Origin: Betaproteobacteria bacterium
GTDB taxonomy: Bacteria; Pseudomonadota; Gammaproteobacteria; Burkholderiales; SG8-41
Length of the DNA stretch: 46,708 nucleotides
Assembly (NCBI GenBank): GCA_947486575.1
Contig: CANKUB010000024.1
Location: forward strand, 1 to 46,708
Direction of reading: 5' to 3'
Made by a program: the position numbers and the translations under genes. The notes beneath the pieces are model-generated. The model had not been told where the DNA came from and did not search any database. It worked only from the letters and a program-made list of their open reading frames with translations. Shown here piece after piece: positions 24,832-32,927 of this stretch. Numbering within the stretch: position 1 is the stretch's first letter; the number at the start of each line of letters is the position of its first letter.

Positions 24832-25031
24832 TCCGGCATAAACGCGAGCCGCTTATCCGGTTCGGAAACGACGCTGTTGACCCATTCCGCATCCGGGACG
24901 CAGCCACCGCTGATGTCGAAAATAATATAACCGTCCACGGACAGTTGGATATTATTGATGTTGACGGGGCTTAACGCGCCGCCGAACAATTGTTGCTCGA
25001 TAAAAGATTTCGCCACACGCAGTTTTGCCAT
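24828..25031 (-). CDS. Small hypothetical protein, partner of caspase-like gene
   Basis: 67 residues, MAKLRVAKSFIEQQLFGGALSP... with a central hydrophobic VDGYIIFDISGGCVPD. The start codon overlaps the upstream stop (TAATG at 25029-25033), so it is translated together with the caspase-like gene. No signal peptide or membrane helix is apparent. The family is unknown to me. The coupling suggests a regulator or inhibitor of the peptidase, but that is a guess from position only. Confidence 0.7.
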   Translation of the reverse strand: MAKLRVAKSFIEQQLFGGALSPVNINNIQLSVDGYIIFDISGGCVPDAEWVNSVVSEPDKRLAFMPD

Positions 25032-26449
25032 TATTTTTTTTCAGCCATCTTCTTGCCGTCATGGTTGTACGACAACAGTTCAAGCCGTTCTTTGGTATTG
25101 ATGGTGCCTTTCGAGTTGGATTCCTCGAACTCAAGCGCAACAATGTTTGCGGCGGCGGGGCTGAACCAGTAACGATACGCGCCCGTACCCTCAGAGCTGG
25201 AGCCATCTTTCTTTCTTTTGGTTTTGTATTTAGTTGATCCTTCCACGCGCAGCGTGTCGAACACGCCAGCGGGAACGATAACCTGTTCCTGGCGAATGAC
25301 TTTAAAGGTGTAAGCGATTTCGACTGTTCGATCGTCCCTATCGAGCACGCCCACCGACGACCACGTTTTGCCGATACTCATCGGGAATTCATGCAGCGGG
25401 CGTTTTGGCGTCCATAGAACGTTGACTTTGCCGTCACGCAATCGGCGTTTCAGGTTCAACGACTTGTCGGTAATGTAGCCGCCGAATTGCAACTCATCGG
25501 CGGACACGTTGGTAAGCCTGCGCGTGAATTTTTCGGTGACTGAACCACTTAACATATCGATAGTCTGGAAGTTCCAGGCGTCGCCTGCTTTTAGTTGCGG
25601 CGCGGCAATGCTGTCGATTTTCGCCGATGGGGTAGCGACTGCGGCACTGCCGGTGGCGGGCGGCGCCGGCGGCTGTGGCACAAAAATAAAATCACCCTCT
25701 AGCGAAGTGCTCTCCCACGGAATTTGCTTTCCGCCGGAATCCTTGCGCACCGCAGCGCGCACGTTCTTGAATACGTCTTCAATTTTTGCACCGGGCTTTT
25801 GCAGCGATTGCAGCAGATGCTGTGTGTAAAGGCCGTTCTGGCCTTCGCCGTCGCTCGCCACTGAACCCGGCGCCGTGGCAAAGGCAATCATCGTGCCGAC
25901 TGGCGCATCCATTTGTGCCAGCCCCGTGCCACCCGAGCGAAAACTGCGCGCAAACGGATTGTTGCGGCAGGCATCGAGAATCACGATATTGAGGCGGTTA
26001 TTCGCGGCCTCCATCTTGTCGAGTACCTGCCCGGCATCAACGCTGTTGTAGGCGACCTCGTCTTCACGTTGAATCTGCGCATCCACAGGAACCAGAAAAT
26101 TGCGGCCCTTCACCTGCATGCCATGACCTGCGTAATAAAACAATCCGACGCCGCCATTCTTCAAGGCATCACCGAATTCGCGCATTGCGAGCTGCATTTC
26201 TTTTTGTCCGGCGTTTTCTTTCATGGCCACCTTGAAACCGTAGGCAGTCAAGGCTTTGGCGATAGCGCGCGCATCGTTGACCGGGTTGGGCAGCGGCGAC
26301 TCCTTGTATTGGCTATTGCCAATGACCAGCGCGATGCGCTGTTCACCGGTAGCGCTACCAGGTTTAGGCGCACCTTGCTGTTGCGCCAGCGCAGGCAAGG
26401 TCACTAAGGTGCAAACAACCATCAGAAATCGGACAAACCACGTCGTCAT
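25031..26449 (-). CDS. Secreted caspase-like (peptidase C14) protein with C-terminal domain
   Basis: 472 residues with a signal peptide (VRFLMVVCTLVTLPALAQ) and a GGGAG-type ribosome site upstream. The caspase p20 fold runs from RIALVIGNSQYKESPLPNPVNDARAI. The catalytic His109 is in YYAGHGMQ and Cys161 in ILDACRNNPF. Around residue 255 a Pro/Ala-rich linker leads to a ~190-residue beta-rich domain (GDAWNFQTIDMLSGSV...YRYWFSPAAANIVALEFEE) that I do not recognise. Bacterial metacaspase-like proteins of this type are periplasmic or secreted and mostly of unknown substrate. It is followed by a translationally coupled 67-residue gene. Both catalytic residues are intact, so it is likely active. Confidence 0.9.
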   Translation of the reverse strand: MTTWFVRFLMVVCTLVTLPALAQQQGAPKPGSATGEQRIALVIGNSQYKESPLPNPVNDARAIAKALTAYGFKVAMKENAGQKEMQLAMREFGDALKNGGVGLFYYAGHGMQVKGRNFLVPVDAQIQREDEVAYNSVDAGQVLDKMEAANNRLNIVILDACRNNPFARSFRSGGTGLAQMDAPVGTMIAFATAPGSVASDGEGQNGLYTQHLLQSLQKPGAKIEDVFKNVRAAVRKDSGGKQIPWESTSLEGDFIFVPQPPAPPATGSAAVATPSAKIDSIAAPQLKAGDAWNFQTIDMLSGSVTEKFTRRLTNVSADELQFGGYITDKSLNLKRRLRDGKVNVLWTPKRPLHEFPMSIGKTWSSVGVLDRDDRTVEIAYTFKVIRQEQVIVPAGVFDTLRVEGSTKYKTKRKKDGSSSEGTGAYRYWFSPAAANIVALEFEESNSKGTINTKERLELLSYNHDGKKMAEKK

Positions 26450-26615
26450 CGGATACTCCCGTAGGCCCGTGCAGGTGCGCCGGTCAGATTATTCTACTCC
26501 CGGCGGCGTCAGCCGACGTGGTGGTGATGCGCTAATATGTGTAAAGACGCTTGACTGCGGCACGTTGGTGACGGAAGCTTTCAAGCTCACCCAATAACTG
26601 CAAAGGAGAATGCAA

Positions 26616-27503
26616 ATGGATCGTCTGAAAGCCAGTGATTTTCCGCCCGAAGTGTTGAGACTGTTCGATGGTTTTGTGCATGGCACCAAGACCCGGCGCG
26701 AGTTTCTCGATGGGGCCGCGAAGTTTGCCGTGGGCGGTTTTACCGCTGCCGCCATGCTGGAAGCGCTGCAACCGAATTTTGCCTGGGCGCAACAGGTAAA
26801 AAAAGATGACCCCCGTATCAAGACTGAAAATCTCGACTACGATTCGCCGCAGGGCCACGGCAAGATGCGCGGGCTTTTCGCCAAGCCTGCCAATGCTACG
26901 GGCAAACTGCCCGGTGTGTTTGTCGTTCATGAAAATCGGGGCTTGAATCCATATATCGAAGATGTCGTGCGCCGTCTTGCGGTATTGAATTTTGTAGCGT
27001 TTGCACCTGATTCGTTGTTTCCTGTCGGTGGCTATCCAGGCGACGAAGACAAAGGGCGCGATTTGTTCGCTAAACAGGATACGAAAAAGCGAATCGAAGA
27101 TTTAGTTACAGGGGTTGGTGTGCTGAAAGCGCGGCCTGAGTGCAGCGGCAAAGTTGGCGCAGTCGGCTTCTGCTTTGGCGGCGGCATCGTAAACCTGCTT
27201 GCGGTACGCTTGCCTGATCTGGCTGCGGGTTCGGCGTACTATGGCGTACAACCCGCTGCGAGCGATGTGCCAAAAATCAAAGCAGCTCTGATGATTCACA
27301 ATGCCTCGGATGATCAGCGTATTAATGATGGCTGGCCGCCGTACGAGGAAGCGCTCAAGGCCAACAAGGTGCGCTACGAATATTTCAGCTACCCAAATAC
27401 GCAACACGGGTTTCATAACGATACGACACCGCGCTTTGATGAAACGGCTGCTAAACTGTCTTGGCAACGCACGGTGGATTTTTTCAACAAGCATCTGCGC
27501 TAG
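26616..27503 (+). CDS. Dienelactone hydrolase family protein with Tat-like leader
   Basis: 295 residues from the ATG at 26616, which puts AAGGAG 8 nt upstream; the ATG at 26610 is too close to it. N-terminal RREFLDGAAKFAVGG with a hydrophobic run and WAQQ suggests a twin-arginine signal. The alpha/beta-hydrolase body has VVHENRGLNP (oxyanion region), the nucleophile in GFCFGGG (Cys, as in dienelactone hydrolases), Asp in NASDDQRIN and His in TQHGFHND. Such enzymes hydrolyse dienelactones or esters; a YghX-type subgroup is exported. It lies upstream of the TPP enzyme on the same strand, separated by an AT-rich motif. Confidence 0.88.
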   Translation: MDRLKASDFPPEVLRLFDGFVHGTKTRREFLDGAAKFAVGGFTAAAMLEALQPNFAWAQQVKKDDPRIKTENLDYDSPQGHGKMRGLFAKPANATGKLPGVFVVHENRGLNPYIEDVVRRLAVLNFVAFAPDSLFPVGGYPGDEDKGRDLFAKQDTKKRIEDLVTGVGVLKARPECSGKVGAVGFCFGGGIVNLLAVRLPDLAAGSAYYGVQPAASDVPKIKAALMIHNASDDQRINDGWPPYEEALKANKVRYEYFSYPNTQHGFHNDTTPRFDETAAKLSWQRTVDFFNKHLR

Positions 27504-27509
27504 ATTCTT

Positions 27510-27540
27510 TATAACCAATTGTTTCTATTGAATTAATTTA
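27510..27540 (+). repeat. Dispersed AT-rich motif, copy 8
   Basis: TATAACCAATTGTTTCTATT then GAATTAATTTA, six nt after the hydrolase stop and filling the gap before the TPP gene. One mismatch (C for T) in the central TTTTT. Confidence 0.5.
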
Positions 27541-27558
27541 TATAACAGGATTAAGAAC

Positions 27559-29235
27559 ATGGACGGCTCCGAACAAAATAAAACCGGCACGATCACCGGA
27601 TCACGTGCGCTGGTGGATGCGCTGTTGCGCGAAGGCATTGATCACGTCTTTGGCATTCCAGGCACGCAAAATCTTGCGTTTCTGGACGCGCTGCGCGATA
27701 CACCGCAAATTCGCTTTATCCTGACGCGCCATGAGCAGGGTGCGGCGTTCATGGCCTACGGCTTTGCGCGGGCACGCAATGCGCCCGCCGTGGTGACAGC
27801 GACCGAAGGGCCGGGACTGACCAATCTGGTGACGGCGATTGCGGCAGCCAACAAAGGCAATGTGCCGCTGATCAGCATCTGCGGCGTGCAGGAAAGTGAA
27901 ATGCGCGAGCGCGATGCGACGCAGGATCTCGATCAGATTCCGTTCATGCGCCCCATCACCAAGTGGGCCTATAGCATTCCGTATCCTGAGCGCATTCAGG
28001 AAATGGTGCGCAAGGCGTTTCGTGTGGCGCTTACCGAGCCGCAAGGCCCGACCCATCTGGAAGCGCCGAATGAAGTCATGCTGCAAAAGGTAAAGGCGGA
28101 GCCCATTGCCCCAGCCGCGTATCGCGCGACCGTGCCAGCGGTATCCGATCCGGCGCAGCTGGACGACGCGTGGGCGCTGATCAGCAAGGCGGAGCGCCCG
28201 TTGTTCGTGGTGGGTCGTGGCGTGATGAAAGAAAAGGTTATCGGCGAGATGGAGAAATTGGCCACCGCCACGGGCATACCGGTCGCCGTGCTGCAATATT
28301 CGCCCGATGGATTTCCGTCTACGCATCCGCTGGCCCTGGGCCCTCTGGGACGCAACGGGTTTTCGAGCGCCAACAAGAATGCGCCGAAGGCGGATGTCAT
28401 CATCGCTGTTGGTTCGCACTTTGATGTGTTCTCGACAATGTACAAATACGGCGTATTCAGCAAGGACGCCAAGATTATTCATCACACTTCAGCGCCCGGG
28501 CAGATTGGAATCGTATTCCCGGTGGAAATGGGTGTGGCAGGCTCGGCAGCAAGTTTTATCAAAGGGCTGGCCCAGCGTGCTGCCAAGTCCGCTGCGCGCA
28601 AATCGTGGGTGGATGTCGCCAAGGCACGTGCTGAATTCGACGCAGAGTTGAACGGCGTGCTGAAGCCGGATGCGGTGCCTATTCAGTCACAATGGGTTGC
28701 GCATTGCATCCGCAAGGTACTGCCGAAGAACGGCATCTGCGTGGTGGATGCCGGCAATGGTGGCAAGCATGTGCGCAGCTATTTCAAGAGCTACGATCCA
28801 TTTACCTTTCAGTGTATCGATGACTGGGCGTCGGTGGGCGGCTCATTCCCGATTGCGCTGGGCGCCAAGCTCGCGTGCCCTGATCGTCCGGTGATTTCAG
28901 CCTCCGGCGACATGGGCATTATGTGCAACATTGGCGAACTGGAAACCGCTGTGCGTGAAAACATCCCTGTCGTGCACGTGATTTTCAACGACGAAGGCTT
29001 GGGCAACGAGCGCGCGTTTCAGAACGAGCATTTCGGTGGCCGCTTCTTCGCTTGCGATTACAAGAACCCGGATTTTGGTGCGCTGGCAAAAGTGTTTGGC
29101 GCATACGGCGAGCGCGTGACCAAGCCCGGTGACCTGGAAGGTGCCATTCAGCGCGCGCTGGACAGCGGCAAGCCGGCATTGATCGACGTGATGATTGACC
29201 AGAAGACCCTGGCGCCGGTTGTGTTCAAGCAGTAG
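27559..29235 (+). CDS. Thiamine-diphosphate-dependent enzyme (acetolactate synthase/benzoylformate decarboxylase superfamily)
   Basis: 558 residues, with the three POX-type domains in order: the PYR domain (VFGIPGTQNLAFLDAL, catalytic Glu59 in RHEQGAAFMA), a central domain (ERPLFVVGRGVMKE) and the PP domain. In the last, SGDMGIMCN with Asp451 and NDEGLGN with Asn477 form the Mg-ThDP motif, 26 residues apart as expected. Members decarboxylate or ligate 2-keto acids; sulfoacetaldehyde, glyoxylate and benzoylformate enzymes all share this layout, and I cannot assign a substrate. No signal peptide, so cytoplasmic. It is next to a convergent Bug receptor gene, which may import its substrate. Confidence 0.92.
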   Translation: MDGSEQNKTGTITGSRALVDALLREGIDHVFGIPGTQNLAFLDALRDTPQIRFILTRHEQGAAFMAYGFARARNAPAVVTATEGPGLTNLVTAIAAANKGNVPLISICGVQESEMRERDATQDLDQIPFMRPITKWAYSIPYPERIQEMVRKAFRVALTEPQGPTHLEAPNEVMLQKVKAEPIAPAAYRATVPAVSDPAQLDDAWALISKAERPLFVVGRGVMKEKVIGEMEKLATATGIPVAVLQYSPDGFPSTHPLALGPLGRNGFSSANKNAPKADVIIAVGSHFDVFSTMYKYGVFSKDAKIIHHTSAPGQIGIVFPVEMGVAGSAASFIKGLAQRAAKSAARKSWVDVAKARAEFDAELNGVLKPDAVPIQSQWVAHCIRKVLPKNGICVVDAGNGGKHVRSYFKSYDPFTFQCIDDWASVGGSFPIALGAKLACPDRPVISASGDMGIMCNIGELETAVRENIPVVHVIFNDEGLGNERAFQNEHFGGRFFACDYKNPDFGALAKVFGAYGERVTKPGDLEGAIQRALDSGKPALIDVMIDQKTLAPVVFKQ

Positions 29236-29239
29236 CAGG

Positions 29240-29274
29240 ACCCCCCTTCTGCCTACGCCAGGGCGGGAGGGGGT
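29240..29274. terminator. GC-rich hairpin between convergent genes
   Basis: An imperfect stem joining ACCCCCC-TTCTGCC with GGGCGGG-AGGGGGT around a short loop, 4 nt after the TPP gene stop and 6 nt from the stop of the opposing Bug gene. No clear T-run on either side, so it may act as a bidirectional rho-independent-like or mRNA-protecting hairpin. Confidence 0.5.
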
Positions 29275-29279
29275 TGCGG

Positions 29280-30242
29280 CTATTCGACGCGTATATTCCC
29301 TGCCTTCACAACACGCGTGTACTTGGCGATTTCTTCGGCGATGAAACGATTAAATTCCTCGGGCGAATTGTGCCCGGGTTCGTACCCATTGGCGCGCAGG
29401 CGCTCCTGCACATCGGGCAGTTTGAGCGCTCGGCCGGCCGCTTGGTTGAGCCGGGCGACGATGTCTTGCGGCGTGCCGGGCGGAACCCACAAGCCAAACC
29501 AGGTGGTGGACGAATAGCCGGGTACCATCTCGCTCAACGCGGGCAGGTCGTTCATAGCCGGCGAGCGCTTTTCGGTGGTGACGGCCAGTCCGCGCAGTTT
29601 TCCGGCGTTGATATGCGAGGCCATCACCAGCAAGCCGCCGAAGTAAATCTGGATATGTCCGCCAAGCAGATCCGTGATCGCGGGTGCATCGCCTTTGTAC
29701 GGCGCATGCGTCATCTCCAGTTTCGCCATTTGCCGGAATAGCTCGGTTGCCAGATGTGGCACGCTGCCGGTGCCCGACGAACCAAACGTCAGCGCCCCCG
29801 GTTTTGCCCTTGCAAGCTCAAGAAATTCTTTCAGATTGACGGCTTTCATCGAAGGATGCACCGACATGACAAAGGGCCCGCGCGCGAGCATCGATACCGC
29901 CGCAAAGCCCTTGATCGGATCGTAAGGCAGTTTGTAGAGCGCCGCGTTGGAGGCATAACTCGAGGCGCCGATGAGTATGGTGTAGCCGTCGGGGGCCGCT
30001 CGCACCACCATCTCCACGCCGATCGAGCCACCCGCGCCCGTGCGATTGTCGATCACAACGGGTTGCGCGAAGTCCTCGGCAAGTTTGGGCGCAAGAATGC
30101 GTGCCATCACATCGGTGCCGCCGCCGGGTGCAAAAGGCACGATGGCGCGTACGGCTTTGGTCGGCCATTTTGCGGCTTGGGCATGAGCCAAGGGCGCCAG
30201 ACTCGCGAGCGCCAGTAACAGCAAATTTTGTATCGGTTTCAA
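29280..30242 (-). CDS. Bug/TctC-family periplasmic solute receptor 4
   Basis: About 320 residues if the TTG at 30242 is used; GGAGGAGC lies just upstream, making it more likely than the start at 30293. The signal peptide LLLLALASLAPLAHAQ precedes KWPTKAVRAIVPFAPGGGTDVMAR, then QPVVIDNRTGAGGSIGVEMV, APDGYTILIGASSYASN, MTHAPYKGDAPAITDLLGGHI and AGKLRGLAVTTEKR. All landmarks are intact. The opening WPTKAVRAIVPFAPGG is a standard Bug ligand loop. It is convergent with the TPP enzyme gene and lies divergent from the cupin-Bug-Bug-M81 operon. Confidence 0.92.
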   Translation of the reverse strand: MKPIQNLLLLALASLAPLAHAQAAKWPTKAVRAIVPFAPGGGTDVMARILAPKLAEDFAQPVVIDNRTGAGGSIGVEMVVRAAPDGYTILIGASSYASNAALYKLPYDPIKGFAAVSMLARGPFVMSVHPSMKAVNLKEFLELARAKPGALTFGSSGTGSVPHLATELFRQMAKLEMTHAPYKGDAPAITDLLGGHIQIYFGGLLVMASHINAGKLRGLAVTTEKRSPAMNDLPALSEMVPGYSSTTWFGLWVPPGTPQDIVARLNQAAGRALKLPDVQERLRANGYEPGHNSPEEFNRFIAEEIAKYTRVVKAGNIRVE

Positions 30243-30392
30243 GAGGTGCTCCTCCGGGAAGCTCAGATTATTGTTGTTTTCACGAATAATCATAACTCAG
30301 TACCGCCGGTTTTGCGCTCGCACGAAGAATTGCCGTGCATTGGTTTCGGCGATAATGCGATCTTCAATTATAAAGAACAGAAGGAGCATCCC

Positions 30393-30962
30393 ATGGTTCG
30401 ACGCGTAGTCACTGGCCACGACGCCAACGGCAAGGCAGTTGTTATTTCTGATGGTGAGCCACCGCTGGTTCTTACCAATCCGGCACGTCCGGGTTACGTA
30501 TCCACCGACATCTGGCGTACCAGCGCCACACCCACGCCGGTCGTGTCCGAGCACCCCGAGCCTACGCTGGGGCCGCGCCGGCAGATGCCGGAGAAAAATG
30601 GCACTGTGTTTCGCATTAACCGCGTCATGCCCGAGGGGGCAGAGATTCGCAATATGAACCCCGAACAGTCGAAAAAACTGTTCGCGGCGCTGGGTAACGA
30701 ACAAGCCTCCACCTTTGGCAAGAACGGGCGGCACCCGCTGATGCATCGCACGCAAACCATTGATTATGTGCTGATTTTATCGGGTGAGATTTACTGTGTG
30801 CTAGACGACAGCGAAGTGCTGCTCAAGGCCGGTGACACCATGATTCAGTGTGGCACCAATCACGCGTGGAGCAACCGCTCGAATGCCCCGTGCGATATTG
30901 CGTTTGTGCTGATTGATGGTGAATTTGCGCCGGAGCTGGTAAAAAAACTCGAAGGTCATTGA
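30393..30962 (+). CDS. Cupin-domain protein 3
   Basis: 189 residues from the ATG at 30393, which has AAGGAG just upstream. It opens VRRVVTGHDANGKAVVISDG, matching cupins 1 and 2, and shares the middle segment NPEQSKKLFAALGNEQ. The core is HRTQTIDYVLILSGEIYCVLDD and KAGDTMIQCGTNHAWSNRS. Motif 1 again has T-I-D-Y where cupins usually have H-x-H, and His is kept in NHAW. It heads an operon with two Bug receptors and an M81 peptidase. Occurring twice beside Bug genes suggests the cupin acts on the imported substrate, but that is inference. Confidence 0.9.
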   Translation: MVRRVVTGHDANGKAVVISDGEPPLVLTNPARPGYVSTDIWRTSATPTPVVSEHPEPTLGPRRQMPEKNGTVFRINRVMPEGAEIRNMNPEQSKKLFAALGNEQASTFGKNGRHPLMHRTQTIDYVLILSGEIYCVLDDSEVLLKAGDTMIQCGTNHAWSNRSNAPCDIAFVLIDGEFAPELVKKLEGH

Positions 30963-30970
30963 GGCTGCTG

Positions 30971-31942
30971 ATGATGGTTTCACTAAGGGTGCCATGGGTC
31001 GTTGCCGCGATGCTCTGCGCGGGCATCGCGTGCGCGCAAACCTGGCAGCCTGTGAAGCCGGTCGAGATAGCAATACCCACAACACCCGGTGGCGGCATGG
31101 ACCGCACGGGGCGTACCTTACAGCGCATTTTTCAGGAAGCCGCTTTGGTGAAGGTGCCGGTGACCGTGGTCAACAAACCGGGTGGCGGCGGGGTGGTGTC
31201 GGTAAATTACATCAATCAGCATGTGGGCGATGGGCATCACATCGCCGTCAATTCGCCAAACCTGATCGCCAACGATCTGAATGGCCGCAGCCGCTATACC
31301 GATGTCACGCCACTGGCCAGCCTGTTCAGCGAGTACACGGTTATAGCTGTTCGCGCCGATTCGCCGTTGCGCAACGGACAGGATTTCGTTGAGCGGCTGC
31401 GCAAAGATGCGGGATCACTGGCAGTATCCACGCCGACTACGCTCGGCAGTATCAATCATCTTTCATTCGCGCTGGTTGCTAAAGCGGCGGGTGTGGATAT
31501 TCGCAAATTGAAGGCCGTGGTGCTGGGGTCGGGCGGTGACGGTGTAACAGCGGTACTGGGCGGGCATGTCGATGCGCATTCGGGTACGCCGTCGTCGGTG
31601 GTACGCATGATTGAGGTCGGCAAGATGCGTGTTATTGGTGTACTGGCGCCACAGCGTATTGGCGGGCCCTTTACCGGCACGCCCACGTGGACAGAGCAGG
31701 GCTACCGCGCCGTGATGGACACCTGGCGCGGTGTGATCGGGCCCAAAGGCATGACCGTCGCGCAGATTGCATTCTGGGATCAAGTGCTGGCAAAAGCGGT
31801 GGCGACGGATATCTGGAAGCGCGAGGTTGAACGCAATGTCTGGGAACCGAATTATTTGAACAGTGCCCAGACAAAAAAACTGTTTGAAACCGATTACGCC
31901 GAATTTAAAACGTTGCTGACAGAACTGGGGCTGACCAAATGA
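30971..31942 (+). CDS. Bug/TctC-family periplasmic solute receptor 5 (divergent)
   Basis: 323 residues from the ATG at 30971. The signal peptide (VPWVVAAMLCAGIACAQ) is followed by WQPVKPVEIAIPTTPGGGMDRTGRTL. This differs from the usual YPxKPVRxIVP opening and is closer to TctC itself. Other marks are VTVVNKPGGGGVVSVNYI, LASLFSEYTVIAVR, GSGGDGVTAVLGGHVDAH and GKMRVIGVLAPQR. It is separated from the rest of the group by several loop differences, so it may bind a larger or different acid. It is 8 nt after the cupin stop and overlaps the next Bug gene by 4 nt, so they form one operon. Confidence 0.9.
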   Translation: MMVSLRVPWVVAAMLCAGIACAQTWQPVKPVEIAIPTTPGGGMDRTGRTLQRIFQEAALVKVPVTVVNKPGGGGVVSVNYINQHVGDGHHIAVNSPNLIANDLNGRSRYTDVTPLASLFSEYTVIAVRADSPLRNGQDFVERLRKDAGSLAVSTPTTLGSINHLSFALVAKAAGVDIRKLKAVVLGSGGDGVTAVLGGHVDAHSGTPSSVVRMIEVGKMRVIGVLAPQRIGGPFTGTPTWTEQGYRAVMDTWRGVIGPKGMTVAQIAFWDQVLAKAVATDIWKREVERNVWEPNYLNSAQTKKLFETDYAEFKTLLTELGLTK

Positions 31943-32919
31943 TGCGGAAAAAATCTCTGTTGTTTGGGACGCCACTGCTATTTGTCATTGGCGTAACCCA
32001 TTTTTTTGCCATCGGCGCAGAGTATCCCGACCGCCCAATCCGTTACATCGTGCCTTCCGCCGCTGGCAATGGCGCAGATATATCGGCACGCATACTTACC
32101 GCCGAACTGGGGCCACAAATGAAAGCGCAATTTGTGATTGACAATCGCCCGACCGCAGGCGGAGTTATCGGCGTGGGCATGCTGGCGCGCGCACCGGCTG
32201 ACGGTTACACGCTCGGCTACGCCAACATGGTTTATCTCGCGATCTTTCCCAGCCTGATGTCGAATCTGCCCTACGATATTGATCGCGATCTTCAAGTGAT
32301 CGGGCAATTTACTTCCGGGCAAAATCTGTTGGCAGTGCGTCCCACACTGCCGGTGAAGTCAGTCGCCGAGCTTGTGGCCCATGCGCGTGCCAATCCCGAC
32401 AAGCTGACGTTTGGTTCGTCGGGCAATGGCACCACCCTGCACCTCAGCGGCGAACTCTTCAAGCAGATGACCGGCACGCGCATCGCGCATGTCCCGTACA
32501 AAGCGGTGCAGCAGGCTTTCACTGAACTGATCGCGGGCCAGATTGATCTCATTTTCGATAACCAGCCATCCATTGCGCCGTACGTCAAAGCGGGGCGTGT
32601 GCGCGGGCTTGCCGTCACCGGGCCTGCCCGTTCCGCGTTGTTTCCTGAATTGCCCACACTGCACGAGGCTGGCATCCCCGGCTACGAAATCGCTACCTGG
32701 ACAGGCATGATGGCACCGAAAGGTTTGCCCAAAAGTATCGTCGCACGCCTCAATGCCGAAATCGCAAAGGTATGCTCGGCGCCTGCGTTCCAGGCAAAAA
32801 TTGCTGCTACGGGCAGTATTTGCGCCACAGGCAGTACCGAAGAATTCGTTGCTTTCACCAAGCGTGAACGCATCAAATGGGGCGACATCGTGCGCCGTTC
32901 CAACGCCAAAATCGACTGA
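31939..32919 (+). CDS. Bug/TctC-family periplasmic solute receptor 6
   Basis: 326 residues. The start overlaps the previous stop (ATGA), so translation is coupled. After a signal peptide (FGTPLLFVIGVTHFFAIGA) comes EYPDRPIRYIVPSAAGNGADISAR, a loop with S-A-A-G-N-G rather than P-x-G-G. Also FVIDNRPTAGGVIGVGML, PADGYTLGYANMVY, AHVPYKAVQQAFTELIAGQIDL and AGRVRGLAVTG. Two receptors in one operon with a cupin and an M81 peptidase suggests two related ligands or a receptor plus a competitor. No membrane components are linked. Confidence 0.92.
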   Translation: MMRKKSLLFGTPLLFVIGVTHFFAIGAEYPDRPIRYIVPSAAGNGADISARILTAELGPQMKAQFVIDNRPTAGGVIGVGMLARAPADGYTLGYANMVYLAIFPSLMSNLPYDIDRDLQVIGQFTSGQNLLAVRPTLPVKSVAELVAHARANPDKLTFGSSGNGTTLHLSGELFKQMTGTRIAHVPYKAVQQAFTELIAGQIDLIFDNQPSIAPYVKAGRVRGLAVTGPARSALFPELPTLHEAGIPGYEIATWTGMMAPKGLPKSIVARLNAEIAKVCSAPAFQAKIAATGSICATGSTEEFVAFTKRERIKWGDIVRRSNAKID

Positions 32920-32927
32920 GGCCCGCT

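Noticed and set aside
30243-30392. Another copy of the AT-rich motif near 30262 (TTATTGTTGTTTTCACG)
   Set aside because: Only a partial match, lacking TAAC and the TTTTTATT core.
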